Shown piece by piece: positions 38,513 through 47,837 of a stretch of 64,000 bases of DNA (within the stretch, counting starts at the first letter, position 1; the number at the start of each line of letters is the position of its first letter). A model generated the notes under the pieces. The model worked only from the letters and a program-made list of their open reading frames with translations. It was not told the DNA's origin and made no database searches. The stretch comes from Paenibacillus sp. FSL H3-0469. Lineage in GTDB: Bacteria; Bacillota; Bacilli; Paenibacillales; Paenibacillaceae. Location: contig NZ_CP150302.1 in the NCBI RefSeq assembly GCF_038051945.1, positions 6,262,001 through 6,326,000 on the forward strand. Reading direction: 5' to 3'. A program made the position numbers and the translations under genes.

Positions 38513-41500
38513 ATGAAGAAGAAATTCGGCCTTAACTTTTTTAAGCCGGTAGAGAGCTATTCCGGGAACTGGTCCATTCTTGAAGAGAAAAATAGAGATT
38601 GGGAGAACATGTACCGCCAGCGCTGGTCTCACGATAAAGTAGTCCGCACCACCCATGGCGTGAACTGTACAGGCTCCTGCAGCTGGAAGGTGTTCGTGAA
38701 GAACGGGATTATCACCTGGGAGAACCAGCAGATCGATTACCCGTCCTGCGGACCGGATATGCCGGAGTTCGAGCCGCGCGGCTGTCCGCGCGGAGCTACC
38801 TTCTCCTGGTATGAATACAGCCCGCTGCGCGTGAAGTATCCGTATATCAGAGGGAAGCTGTGGCGGCTGTGGCAGACGGCGCTCCAGGAGCATGACAATT
38901 ATGTCGATGCCTGGGCCAGTATCGTGGAAGATCCCGAGAAGGCCAGCCTGTATAAGAAGGCACGCGGCAAGGGCGGCCATGTCCGGGTTGCCTGGGACGA
39001 CGCACTGCGGCTGATCGCGGCACAACTGATCTATACGATCCGCAAATACGGTCCTGACCGGATCGCCGGGTTCACCCCGATTCCGGCCATGTCGATGGTC
39101 AGCTATGCTTCAGGAGCACGGTTCATCTCACTGCTGGGCGGCCAGATGCTGAGCTTCTATGACTGGTATGCCGATCTGCCTCCGGCTTCGCCGCAGATCT
39201 GGGGCGAGCAGACGGATGTCCCGGAATCCTCGGACTGGTACAATGCCGGGTACCTGATGATGTGGGGCTCGAACGTGCCGCTGACCCGCACGCCGGATGC
39301 CCACTTCATGACTGAAGTGCGCTACAAAGGCACGAAGGTTGTATCGGTTGCGCCGGATCTCGCCGAGAACGTGAAGTTCGCCGACAATTGGCTGGCTCCG
39401 AACCCCGGCTCGGACGCGGCGCTTGCCCAGGCGATGACGCATGTCATTCTGCAGGAGTTCTATCAGGAACGCCAGGAGCCGATGTTCCTGAATTATGCGA
39501 AGCAATACACCGATATGCCGTTCCTGATTCTGCTTGATCCGCATGAGGACAGCCTGAAGGGCGGACGCTTCCTGCGGGCCAGTGATCTGGGCGATGCTTC
39601 CCCGCATTCGGACTGGAAGCCGGTGATCTTCGATGAAGCCACAGGGGAGATGATCGTGCCGAACGGGACGATGGGTCAGCGCTGGGAGGAAGGCAAGAAA
39701 TGGAATCTGATTCTGGAGCGGGAGGACGGCAGCAAGGTGGAGCCGGCCCTGACGATTGAAGGCCACGGGGAAGAATGGACGGAAATCGTGTTCCCGTACT
39801 TCGACAATGCCGGCAACGGCACCTTCAGCCGGATCATTCCGGCCCGGAAGATGAAGCTTGCGGACGGCACGGAACGTTATGTCGCCACCGTATACGATCT
39901 GATGATGAGTCAATATGGCATTAAGCGCAGAGACAGTCTGCTGAACGCCAAGGGGTATGAGGATGAATTGTCCCACTACACTCCGGCCTGGCAAGAGAAG
40001 ATTACCACAGTCAAAGCAAGTGTTGTTGTGCAGATTGCCCGCGAGTTCGCCCAGAACTCCATTGAGACCGGAGGGCGCTCCATGATTATCATGGGCGCAG
40101 GCATCAACCACTGGTTCAACAGCGATACCATCTACCGTTCGATTCTGAATCTGGTGGTGCTGACCGCTTCCCAGGGCGTCAACGGCGGCGGCTGGGCGCA
40201 TTATGTCGGTCAGGAGAAATGCCGTCCGATTGAAGGCTGGTCCACGGTTGCCTTTGCCAAGGACTGGCAGGGTCCAGCGCGGCAGCAGAATGCAACCTCC
40301 TTCTTCTATTTTGCCACCGAGCAGTGGCGTTATGAGGAGAGCGGCACGGATTCCCTGAAATCGCCGACCGGCGGGGATGTTGCTTACCAGCACCCGGCAG
40401 ATTACAACGTACTGGCTGCGCGTCTTGGCTGGCTGCCGTCCTTCCCGCAATTCAACAAGAACAGCCTGTTGTTCGCCGAGGAAGCGGCGCAGCAAGGCAA
40501 GAAGACGAATGCGGAGATTATCGGCCATGCCGTAGAAGAGATTACATCGCGGAAGACGCGGTTTGCTGTGGAAGATCCCGGCGCACCGGAGAACTTCCCG
40601 CGCTCGCTGTTCATCTGGCGCTCGAACCTGATCTCAAGCTCCGCTAAGGGACAGGAATACTTCATGAAGCATCTGCTCGGAGCGTCCGATGGTCTGCTGG
40701 CTGAACCGAATGAGGAGCAGAAGCCGGAGGAGATCGTCTGGCGGGAGGATGTGGAAGGCAAGCTCGATCTGATGGTGGCGCTGGATTTCCGGATGACCAC
40801 TACGCCGCTGTATGCCGATGTGGTCCTGCCTGCCGCAACCTGGTATGAGAAAACAGATCTGTCGTCCACCGACATGCATCCGTTCGTCCATCCGTTCAAT
40901 CCGGCCGTGAATCCGCTGTGGGAGTCCCGTTCGGACTGGGATATCTACCGCCAGCTCTCGGAGGTATTCTCCGAGATGGCGAAATCGCAGCTGCCCGGCG
41001 TCTATAAGGATGTAGTGATGTCCCCTCTGGGCCATGACTCCATCAGCGAAATCTCACAGCCGATGGGTCTGGTCAAGGATTGGACCAAGGGCGAAGTGCC
41101 GGCCATTCCGGGTAAAACCATGCCGAACTTCACCATTGTCGAGCGGGATTACACGCAGATTCATCATAAATACAGCTCGCTTGGACCGAATCTGGCGACC
41201 GGCAAAACAGGCGCACACGGCGTCAGCTTCTCGGTTGCCGAAGAGTACGAAGAGCTGAAGAAGATCAGCGGCGTGCATTACGATGAAACGATCCGGAACG
41301 GACTGCCGAAGCTGCAGACGGCCCGCCAGGCAGCGGATGCGATTCTGCATCTGTCTTCCGCCACCAATGGCCGTGTCTCCCAGAAGGCTTATGAATCAGC
41401 CGAGAAGGATCACGGGGTCGAGCTGCGGGATATCTCAGCAGACCGGGCCGCCGAGAAAATTACGTTCCAGAGCATTACTGCTCAGCCGCGTGAGGTCATT

Positions 41501-42187
41501 CCGACACCGGTATTCAGCGGCTCGAACAAGCAAGGCCGCCGGTATTCACCGTTCACTACGAATATTGAACGTCTCGTTCCGTTCCGTACCCTGACCGGAC
41601 GCCAGCATTTCTATATTGACCATGAGATCTTCCAGCAGTTCGGCGAAGCGTTGCCGGTCTATAAGCCGACCCTGCCGCCAATGGTCTTCGGACCCCGGGA
41701 CAAGGAAGTGAAGGGCGGGATGGATGCACTGGTGCTGAGATACCTGACGCCGCACGGCAAGTGGAATATCCACTCGACCTACCAGGATAACCAGCACATG
41801 CTGACTCTGTTCCGGGGCGGTCCGACGGTATGGATCAATAACGAGGATGCGGCGGCTCATGACATAGCGGACAACGACTGGCTTGAGGTCTATAACCGGA
41901 ACGGTGTGGTAACTGCACGCGCCGTAGTCAGCCACCGGATGCCGAGAGGCACCATGTTCATGTACCACGCCCAGGATAAGCATATTCAAGTGCCGGGCTC
42001 CGAGATTACGGATACGCGCGGCGGAAGCCACAATGCGCCAACCCGGATTCATCTCAAGCCCACCCAGATGGTCGGCGGGTATGCACAGCTCAGCTACGGC
42101 TTCAACTACTACGGTCCGATCGGCAACCAGCGTGATGTCTACGTAGCCGTTCGCAAAATGAAGGAGGTCAACTGGCTTGAAAATTAA
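38513..42187 (+). CDS. narG: Respiratory nitrate reductase alpha subunit NarG
   Basis: Molybdenum-bisMGD catalytic subunit of 1224 residues, the full family length. The FS0 [4Fe-4S] ligands are H48, C52, C56 and C91 (H-x3-C-x3-C-x34-C), as in NarG. The molybdenum-coordinating aspartate is D221 in FYDWYADLPPASPQ. It reduces nitrate to nitrite on the cytoplasmic side with electrons from menaquinol through NarI and NarH. The protein starts without a twin-arginine signal, as for NarG. ATG 38513 follows AAAGGAG. The end overlaps narH by 11 bp. Expression is probably activated by NreC from the upstream inverted repeats. Confidence 0.97.
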   Translation: MKKKFGLNFFKPVESYSGNWSILEEKNRDWENMYRQRWSHDKVVRTTHGVNCTGSCSWKVFVKNGIITWENQQIDYPSCGPDMPEFEPRGCPRGATFSWYEYSPLRVKYPYIRGKLWRLWQTALQEHDNYVDAWASIVEDPEKASLYKKARGKGGHVRVAWDDALRLIAAQLIYTIRKYGPDRIAGFTPIPAMSMVSYASGARFISLLGGQMLSFYDWYADLPPASPQIWGEQTDVPESSDWYNAGYLMMWGSNVPLTRTPDAHFMTEVRYKGTKVVSVAPDLAENVKFADNWLAPNPGSDAALAQAMTHVILQEFYQERQEPMFLNYAKQYTDMPFLILLDPHEDSLKGGRFLRASDLGDASPHSDWKPVIFDEATGEMIVPNGTMGQRWEEGKKWNLILEREDGSKVEPALTIEGHGEEWTEIVFPYFDNAGNGTFSRIIPARKMKLADGTERYVATVYDLMMSQYGIKRRDSLLNAKGYEDELSHYTPAWQEKITTVKASVVVQIAREFAQNSIETGGRSMIIMGAGINHWFNSDTIYRSILNLVVLTASQGVNGGGWAHYVGQEKCRPIEGWSTVAFAKDWQGPARQQNATSFFYFATEQWRYEESGTDSLKSPTGGDVAYQHPADYNVLAARLGWLPSFPQFNKNSLLFAEEAAQQGKKTNAEIIGHAVEEITSRKTRFAVEDPGAPENFPRSLFIWRSNLISSSAKGQEYFMKHLLGASDGLLAEPNEEQKPEEIVWREDVEGKLDLMVALDFRMTTTPLYADVVLPAATWYEKTDLSSTDMHPFVHPFNPAVNPLWESRSDWDIYRQLSEVFSEMAKSQLPGVYKDVVMSPLGHDSISEISQPMGLVKDWTKGEVPAIPGKTMPNFTIVERDYTQIHHKYSSLGPNLATGKTGAHGVSFSVAEEYEELKKISGVHYDETIRNGLPKLQTARQAADAILHLSSATNGRVSQKAYESAEKDHGVELRDISADRAAEKITFQSITAQPREVIPTPVFSGSNKQGRRYSPFTTNIERLVPFRTLTGRQHFYIDHEIFQQFGEALPVYKPTLPPMVFGPRDKEVKGGMDALVLRYLTPHGKWNIHSTYQDNQHMLTLFRGGPTVWINNEDAAAHDIADNDWLEVYNRNGVVTARAVVSHRMPRGTMFMYHAQDKHIQVPGSEITDTRGGSHNAPTRIHLKPTQMVGGYAQLSYGFNYYGPIGNQRDVYVAVRKMKEVNWLEN

Positions 42188-43748
42188 AGCGCAAGTGGCA
42201 ATGGTAATGAATCTGGATAAATGCATCGGCTGCCACACCTGCAGCGTGACCTGTAAGACAACGTGGACGAACCGCAAGGGTGCGGAATATATGTGGTTCA
42301 ACAATGTGGAGACGAAGCCGGGCATCGGCTATCCGAAGCGCTGGGAAGACCAGGAGCTGTACAAGGGCGGCTGGCAGCTGCGCAAGGGGAAGCTTGAGCT
42401 GAAATCCGGGAACAAGCTGTCCAAGATCGCGCTCGGCAAAATCTTCTACAACCCCGATATGCCGGAAATGAAGGATTATTACGAGCCGTGGACATACAAC
42501 TATGAGCATCTGACCAACGCCGGGGAGCAGGAGCATTCCCCGGTAGCACGGGCCCACTCTGCTGTCACCGGCGAGAAGATGGATCTGGAATGGGGACCGA
42601 ACTGGGAGGATGATCTGGCAGGTGCGCATGTGACCGGCCCGCTGGACCCGAACATTCAGAAGATCGAAGAAGAGATTAAGTTCAACTTCGAGAAATCCTT
42701 CATGATCTATTTGCCTCGTCTGTGCGAACATTGCTTGAACCCGAGCTGCGTGGCTTCCTGTCCATCTGGAGCGATGTACAAGCGGGATGAGGACGGTATT
42801 GTGCTGGTGGACCAGGAGGCTTGCCGTGGCTGGAGATACTGCATGACCGGCTGTCCGTACAAGAAGGTGTACTTCAACTGGCAGACGAACAAGGCGGAGA
42901 AATGCACGTTCTGCTTCCCGCGTGTGGAGGCAGGCCTGCCAACGGTCTGCTCCGAGACCTGTACGGGCCGTATCCGTTATCTGGGTGTGCTGCTGTATGA
43001 CGCAGACAAGGTTCTGGAAGCAGCGTCTACCCCGGATGAACAGGACCTGTACAAGGCGCAATGCGATCTGTTCCTGAATCCGCATGATCCAGAGGTTAGA
43101 GCCCAGGCAAGACGGGATGGCATCTCCGAGGATTGGCTGGAGGCTGCCCAGAACTCACCGGTCTACAAGCTGGCCATTGAGCATAAGCTGGCCTTCCCGC
43201 TGCACCCGGAATACCGGACGCTGCCGATGGTATGGTATGTACCGCCGCTTAGCCCGATCATGAACTACTTTGAGGGCAAGGATTCACTCAAGAATCCCGA
43301 TATGATCTTTCCGGCCATCGAAGAGATGCGTACGCCTATTCAATATCTGGCGAATATGCTGACGGCTGGCGATACGGAGACTGTGAAGAAAGCCCTGCAG
43401 CGGATGGCGATGATGCGCTCTTACATGCGCGCCCAGTCGACCGGTCAGGAATTCGATCTTAGCCGTCTGGACCGTGTCGGCATGACGGCGCAGCAGACCG
43501 AGGAGATGTACCGCCTGCTGGCGATTGCCAAATATGAGGACCGCTTCGTGATCCCGACCTCCCACAAGGAGCAGCACATGAACCCTTATCGCGCGCAAGG
43601 CGCGGCTGGCTATGGCAGCGACATGGGCGGCTCGGGCTTCGGCTCCGGCTGTGACGGCTGCGGACCGGCCAGTCCTTCCGGCGACACCATGAAGACCGGC
43701 AAGGAGATGTATGAAGAGAATTTCTACGGGGGGATCTGGCGTGATTGA
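42177..43748 (+). CDS. narH: Nitrate reductase beta subunit NarH
   Basis: Iron-sulfur subunit of 523 residues that passes electrons from NarI haem to NarG. Four cluster-binding cysteine groups are visible: CIGCHTCSVTC, CEHCLNPSCVASC, CRGWRYCMTGC (tryptophan in place of one cysteine, giving the [3Fe-4S] centre) and CTFCFPRVEAG...CSETC. The start is TTG 42177, with AAGGAGG nine bases upstream and inside narG. The C-terminus is a glycine-rich tail with a GCDGCG cysteine pair of unclear use. The stop overlaps the narJ start by 8 bp. Confidence 0.96.
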   Translation: MKIKAQVAMVMNLDKCIGCHTCSVTCKTTWTNRKGAEYMWFNNVETKPGIGYPKRWEDQELYKGGWQLRKGKLELKSGNKLSKIALGKIFYNPDMPEMKDYYEPWTYNYEHLTNAGEQEHSPVARAHSAVTGEKMDLEWGPNWEDDLAGAHVTGPLDPNIQKIEEEIKFNFEKSFMIYLPRLCEHCLNPSCVASCPSGAMYKRDEDGIVLVDQEACRGWRYCMTGCPYKKVYFNWQTNKAEKCTFCFPRVEAGLPTVCSETCTGRIRYLGVLLYDADKVLEAASTPDEQDLYKAQCDLFLNPHDPEVRAQARRDGISEDWLEAAQNSPVYKLAIEHKLAFPLHPEYRTLPMVWYVPPLSPIMNYFEGKDSLKNPDMIFPAIEEMRTPIQYLANMLTAGDTETVKKALQRMAMMRSYMRAQSTGQEFDLSRLDRVGMTAQQTEEMYRLLAIAKYEDRFVIPTSHKEQHMNPYRAQGAAGYGSDMGGSGFGSGCDGCGPASPSGDTMKTGKEMYEENFYGGIWRD

Positions 43749-44307
43749 TCTGAACAAACTGCATCAATACAAGGAGTCCTTCGGTTATTTCGCCTTGCAG
43801 CTTATGTACCCGGAGAAGCTGGATTTCCATCCGGCTTTTCTGGAAGAGGCGTTTGACCCTGCTCACCCGGGATATGCCCACGTGCAGACATACTGGAAGC
43901 ACATGCAGAGCTTCAGCCTGGAAGAGATTCAGGAGAACTATGCGGCTACGTTTGATTTTCAGAAGGACTGTGCGCTCTATATGACCTATTTCAAGTTCGA
44001 AGATGCCAAGGAACGCGGGCAAATGCTCGCCAAACTGAAGCTGCTGTACGAAATGTTCGGCCTTGAAATGCCGGAGAGCGAGCTGCCCGATTACTTGCCG
44101 CTGATGTGCGAATTCATCTATGCCGCGCAGTGGCTGGATGTCCCTGGTGCGCCGGAGAACTTCAAGATGCTGATGGCGATTCTGGAGGATGGTACGTATC
44201 ATCTGGTGAAGGCGCTGGAGCAGCGGGAGAGTCCATATTATCACCTGGTTAAAGGGTTGCGGGAAACCTTCAAAGCTTGTGCGGAACAGGAGGCCCTAAG
44301 TCAATGA
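43741..44307 (+). CDS. narJ: Nitrate reductase assembly chaperone NarJ
   Basis: Protein of 188 residues from GTG 43741 after ACGGGGGGA. An upstream ATG at 43711 falls deep inside narH and is not supported. The all-helical NarJ/TorD-like fold is shown by FALQLMYPEKLDFHP and LPDYLPLMCEFIYA. NarJ binds apo-NarGH and allows molybdenum cofactor insertion and membrane docking. It is not part of the final enzyme. The stop overlaps the narI start (ATGA). Confidence 0.93.
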   Translation: MIDLNKLHQYKESFGYFALQLMYPEKLDFHPAFLEEAFDPAHPGYAHVQTYWKHMQSFSLEEIQENYAATFDFQKDCALYMTYFKFEDAKERGQMLAKLKLLYEMFGLEMPESELPDYLPLMCEFIYAAQWLDVPGAPENFKMLMAILEDGTYHLVKALEQRESPYYHLVKGLRETFKACAEQEALSQ

Positions 44308-44990
44308 ATATGATGGGTCAGTTTTTATGGGTTATTTTCCCTTATATGTGTATGGTGGTGTTTATAGGCGGTCATATCGCCCGCTACCGCAAGGATCAAT
44401 TCAACTGGACAGCCAAATCCAGCGAATTCATTGAGAAAAAACAGCTGAAATTCGGCAGCATTCTGTTCCACCTCGGCATCATGCCGGTCATTCTGGGCCA
44501 TATCGGCGGTCTAGCTGTTCCCAAGTCCTGGCTGGAGGCGGTTGGTGTCAGCGATCATATGTACCATATCGGTGCTGTATACATCGGGGGAATCTTCGGT
44601 GCGGCCACCCTGGCAGGGATGCTGATTCTGACCTCACGGCGCTTCACGCTTAAGAACGTCCGCCGGCTCAGCAGCGCCTCCGATCTGATCGTTAACTCGC
44701 TCCTGCTGTTCATTGTGTTCATGGGAATGTACTCCACGATTGTCACGAATGCGGTACAGCCTGAGTTCGACTACCGGGATACGATTTCGGTGTGGTTCCG
44801 CGGCTTGTTCATGTTCCGCCCGGACCCGTCGCTGATGAGCGGAGTGCCGTTCTCCTTCAAGCTGCACATCCTGTCAGGGTTCGCGATCTTTGCCTTCTGG
44901 CCGTTCACCCGGCTGGTTCACGTATGGAGTGTTCCGTTGAATTATGTAGGCAGAAGTTATATCCTATACAGAAGAAATAAATCAAATTAA
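44304..44990 (+). CDS. narI: Nitrate reductase gamma subunit NarI (cytochrome b)
   Basis: Membrane subunit of 228 residues with five membrane helices (approximately 5-25, 45-70, 85-108, 125-147 and 180-200). Histidines in GGHIARY, HLGIMPVILGHIGG and KLHILSGF...RLVHVWS are the expected ligands of two haem b groups. It oxidises menaquinol and feeds NarH. ATG 44304 follows AGGAGG at ten bases. Confidence 0.95.
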   Translation: MNMMGQFLWVIFPYMCMVVFIGGHIARYRKDQFNWTAKSSEFIEKKQLKFGSILFHLGIMPVILGHIGGLAVPKSWLEAVGVSDHMYHIGAVYIGGIFGAATLAGMLILTSRRFTLKNVRRLSSASDLIVNSLLLFIVFMGMYSTIVTNAVQPEFDYRDTISVWFRGLFMFRPDPSLMSGVPFSFKLHILSGFAIFAFWPFTRLVHVWSVPLNYVGRSYILYRRNKSN

Positions 44991-45043
44991 CGGAAGAGAG
45001 CAGCGTGGACTTCTTTCCCTGTTCGATCCGAGGAGAGAAAGCG

Positions 45044-45502
45044 ATGATGAATAAGGTGGATTACCAGACGCGGCTGGACCAGATCCGCGCGGCGCTGGGA
45101 TATGACTTCATGTCGCTGGCGTTCGCCGAACCGGCGGAGTATGACTATGCGATCCGCTGGAAATACGCTTCAGGCAATATCAGTGACCGCTACAAACGGA
45201 TTGTGCTGCAATCCGGCAGAGGGATTGCCGGCATCGTGTTCAAGACCGGCAAGCCGTTCCTGATCCCTTCGGTGAAGCTCATGGTGAAGCCCGACAGCCT
45301 GTTCAATTACCCTATCACCAAGATGGAGAATCTGAACAGCATCGGGGCGGTGCCGATGTGGAATGATGCCCGCGTGGAAGGCGTGCTTCTGGGCGGCTTC
45401 AGAGGGGACCGGCAGGTGACTGCTGAGATGCTGCGTGACCTGGAGGCGACAGCTCGGGGCGGTATTGGAGACTTGAACGGGAAGGAATTGTTGCTCAGTT
45501 GA
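45044..45502 (+). CDS. nreA: Nitrate receptor NreA (GAF domain)
   Basis: GAF-domain protein of 152 residues, starting at ATG 45044 (or 45047) behind GAGGAGAG. In staphylococci NreA binds nitrate and, when empty, inhibits the kinase NreB. Visible are YAIRWKYASGNISDRYKRIVLQSGRGIAGIVF and the VLLGGFRG core. The stop overlaps the nreB start (TTGA), matching the nreABC gene order, so the operon runs from narGHJI into the sensory genes. The nitrate-binding residues were not checked in detail. Confidence 0.88.
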   Translation: MMNKVDYQTRLDQIRAALGYDFMSLAFAEPAEYDYAIRWKYASGNISDRYKRIVLQSGRGIAGIVFKTGKPFLIPSVKLMVKPDSLFNYPITKMENLNSIGAVPMWNDARVEGVLLGGFRGDRQVTAEMLRDLEATARGGIGDLNGKELLLS

Positions 45503-46545
45503 GGAACCCCGCTACGGATTTGCGCAGTGAGCTTATGACGAAGCTGTTCGAGAACAGCTCGGAGGCGATGTTCTTTTTTGACCGGCAAGGGAAAGCCCTG
45601 GCGATGAATCCGGCTGCCGAAACGATTGTCGACAAGGATATTCTGAGGCAGCTGTATCAGGGAAATCCTGAAGCACTCTGCGGAACCTGCCGGGGATATA
45701 CCAGCGAGACGGAGCTGCGGACCTGCCTGAATTGTTATTTTCACACCCCGGACTCGGAGGAGTTCACCTCTTATCAGGTCTATCTGGAGACCAGGGACAA
45801 GGGAATTGTGCCTTATGCCGCAACCTTTCACACTATAGATGAAGAGAATGGAATCCGGGTCTTCATGCTCAGGGATTTAACGAGACAGTTCAAGACGCAA
45901 GAGAAGTTCTACCAGAACAAGATGATGAAGCATATTATTGAAGCCCAGGAGAATGAACGCAAGCGGATCTCCCGTGAACTCCATGACAGTGTTGCGCAAG
46001 AGCTGATGAGTGCCGTGATTGATCTGCGTGTGCTGAAATATATGACAACCGATGACGGACTGCTCAAAAAAGTAAAGCAAACCGAAGTGTCGATGACCCG
46101 TCTGCTGAGCGATATCCGCAACCTGTCAGTGGAGCTTAGGCCGGCTGCCCTGGATGATTTCGGTCTTGAGGCGGCTTTCCGCTCCCACTTCAAGCGGGTG
46201 GAACAAACGTATGGCCTGATGATTGAATATGAGTCCCGGCTGTCCGAGAAGCGGTACGGGAGCGAGATTGAAACGGTTATGTACCGGGTATGTCAGGAAG
46301 CGGTGCTGAATGCCTTGAAGTATGCCCAGGTCGACAGTGTCAAGGTATCGCTGACCGAGAACGACGGCATGCTCCAGCTGCTGATTCAGGATGAAGGGAT
46401 CGGCTTCCATCTGGGCGATGAGCCTGCCGGAACAGGCTTGGGCTTGTTCGGGATGCAGGAGCGGGCGGAGCTGGTGGGCGGAACCTTCAGTGTGGATTCA
46501 GAGACCGGCAAGGGTACCCGGATTATGCTGCAGGTTCCTGTATGA
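45499..46545 (+). CDS. nreB: Oxygen-sensing histidine kinase NreB
   Basis: Protein of 348 residues with TTG start 45499 overlapping nreA. The N-terminal PAS domain has C61-x2-C64-x11-C76-x2-C79, the same spacing as the [4Fe-4S] ligands of staphylococcal NreB, whose cluster is lost in oxygen. The phospho-acceptor H162 lies in RISRELHDSVAQEL (HisKA_3), followed by a HATPase domain ending in GLGLFGMQERAELVGG. There is no membrane segment, so it is a soluble sensor, as in staphylococci. It pairs with NreC, next in the operon. Confidence 0.93.
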   Translation: MRNPATDLRSELMTKLFENSSEAMFFFDRQGKALAMNPAAETIVDKDILRQLYQGNPEALCGTCRGYTSETELRTCLNCYFHTPDSEEFTSYQVYLETRDKGIVPYAATFHTIDEENGIRVFMLRDLTRQFKTQEKFYQNKMMKHIIEAQENERKRISRELHDSVAQELMSAVIDLRVLKYMTTDDGLLKKVKQTEVSMTRLLSDIRNLSVELRPAALDDFGLEAAFRSHFKRVEQTYGLMIEYESRLSEKRYGSEIETVMYRVCQEAVLNALKYAQVDSVKVSLTENDGMLQLLIQDEGIGFHLGDEPAGTGLGLFGMQERAELVGGTFSVDSETGKGTRIMLQVPV

Positions 46546-46573
46546 TGGGCCCGAGGAAAGGAATGAGCTTCTG

Positions 46574-47221
46574 ATGAAGATCGTCATTGCAGACGACCAT
46601 GCGATCGTACGCAGCGGATTCTCCATGATTCTTAATTTTCAGGATGATATTGAAGTGATCGGAGCAGCGGCGGACGGCAGAGAGGCCTACACCATGGTCG
46701 CCAAGCTCCGGCCGGATATCCTGATCATGGATTTAAGCATGCCTCCCGGAGAAAGCGGACTGACCGCAACCGGCAAGATCAAAGAGGATTATCCCGATAC
46801 CCGAATTCTCATTCTGACGATGCATGACGATGATGAGTATCTCTTCCATGTCTTGAAGAACGGGGCCTCCGGGTATGTGCTCAAGAGTGCGCCGGATGAG
46901 GAGTTGCTGCTGGCGGTCCGCACGATTTATGAAGGCGGTACTTATATTCATCCCAAGATGGCTACCTCGCTGGTTCGTGAGTTCATTAAGCAGGACAAGA
47001 CTGGCGGGACCGAGGATCTGTTCGAGCTGCTGTCCAAGCGGGAGCTGGAGATTCTGCCGCTCATTGCCAAGGGATACGGGAATAAGGAGATTGCAGAGAA
47101 GCTCTATATTTCCGTGAAGACCGTGGAGGCCCATAAGGCCAAGATTATGGAGAAGCTTAACCTTAAGAGCCGGCCCGAGCTGGTCGAATACGCTTTGAGG
47201 AAAAAAATGCTGGATTTCTGA
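46574..47221 (+). CDS. nreC: LuxR-type response regulator NreC
   Basis: Protein of 215 residues starting at ATG 46574; the frame is open much further upstream but that part lies inside nreB. The receiver has D7-D8 and phospho-site D53 in LIMDLSMPPGESG. The LuxR-type helix-turn-helix is LSKRELEILPLIAKGYGNKEIAEKLYISVKTVEAHK, split here by my count into about residues 150-190. It should activate narGHJI and narK at the GC-rich inverted repeats seen ahead of both. Confidence 0.93.
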   Translation: MKIVIADDHAIVRSGFSMILNFQDDIEVIGAAADGREAYTMVAKLRPDILIMDLSMPPGESGLTATGKIKEDYPDTRILILTMHDDDEYLFHVLKNGASGYVLKSAPDEELLLAVRTIYEGGTYIHPKMATSLVREFIKQDKTGGTEDLFELLSKRELEILPLIAKGYGNKEIAEKLYISVKTVEAHKAKIMEKLNLKSRPELVEYALRKKMLDF

Positions 47222-47244
47222 CCGGCCACTGGAGGGTTAGCCGT

Positions 47245-47772
47245 ATGCCGGAACATACAGGCCTTAAGTTCACGTTGCCCGCGATGCGCATTCTTGAGAA
47301 TGAACACCGCTATTTATCTTTTCTGATGGAGGAATGGCATGCCATTGTCCTCTGGTTTGAACAGGAGCAGCTTACGCTGGAAGAGGCCAGGACACAGCTT
47401 CAGAAGCTGCGCCGGGCGGTGCTGGAGTTCATGGTTCCGCTGAAGAAGCATACCGATAAGGAAGAGACGTATTTCTTCCCGCTGCTGGGCCGGTATATCG
47501 GCTTCGACCAGGGACCGCTGGCTGGCATTCAGGAGGAGCACCGCGAGATTGACGGGTACATCGGGCATTTCCTGCATCACTCTGAGGGAGATATCGGCCA
47601 GATGACACTCGCGGGAATCCGCTCAGCCGTGCACGATGCGGGTGAGGCCTTCGAGGTGCTGACCGTCCATTTTGTCAAAGAAGAGACCGTGATCTTCCCG
47701 ATGGGCGAGAACCAGCTGAGTCCGAAGGACAAGGAACGTTTAGGTGAACAGTTAAATACGCTGATTACGTGA
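47245..47772 (+). CDS. Hemerythrin-like HHE domain protein
   Basis: Protein of 175 residues with the hemerythrin ligand pattern ILENEHRYLSFLMEEWH, KKHTDKEETYFFPLL, QEEHREIDGYIGHFLHH and VHFVKEETVIFPMGE. It resembles the C-terminal di-iron domain of the ScdA/RIC family, which repairs iron-sulfur clusters after nitric oxide stress, but lacks the ScdA N-terminal domain. It follows nreC by 23 bp with GGAGGG before ATG 47245, so it is the last gene of the nar-nre operon. Iron binding is expected; the exact role is open. Confidence 0.82.
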   Translation: MPEHTGLKFTLPAMRILENEHRYLSFLMEEWHAIVLWFEQEQLTLEEARTQLQKLRRAVLEFMVPLKKHTDKEETYFFPLLGRYIGFDQGPLAGIQEEHREIDGYIGHFLHHSEGDIGQMTLAGIRSAVHDAGEAFEVLTVHFVKEETVIFPMGENQLSPKDKERLGEQLNTLIT

Positions 47773-47782
47773 CAAAAAAACA

Positions 47783-47813
47783 GGCCGCTCCATTCTAACT
47801 GGGGCGGCTTTTT
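47783..47813 (+). terminator. Terminator after the nar-nre operon
   Basis: Stem GCCGCTCC/GGGGCGGC with a nine-base loop and five T after it. Confidence 0.87.
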
Positions 47814-47837
47814 GATACAACAGGGGACTTTTCACGG

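Noticed and set aside
39128..40528. Open frame of 466 codons antisense to narG
   Set aside because: Shadow of narG codon usage with no features of its own.
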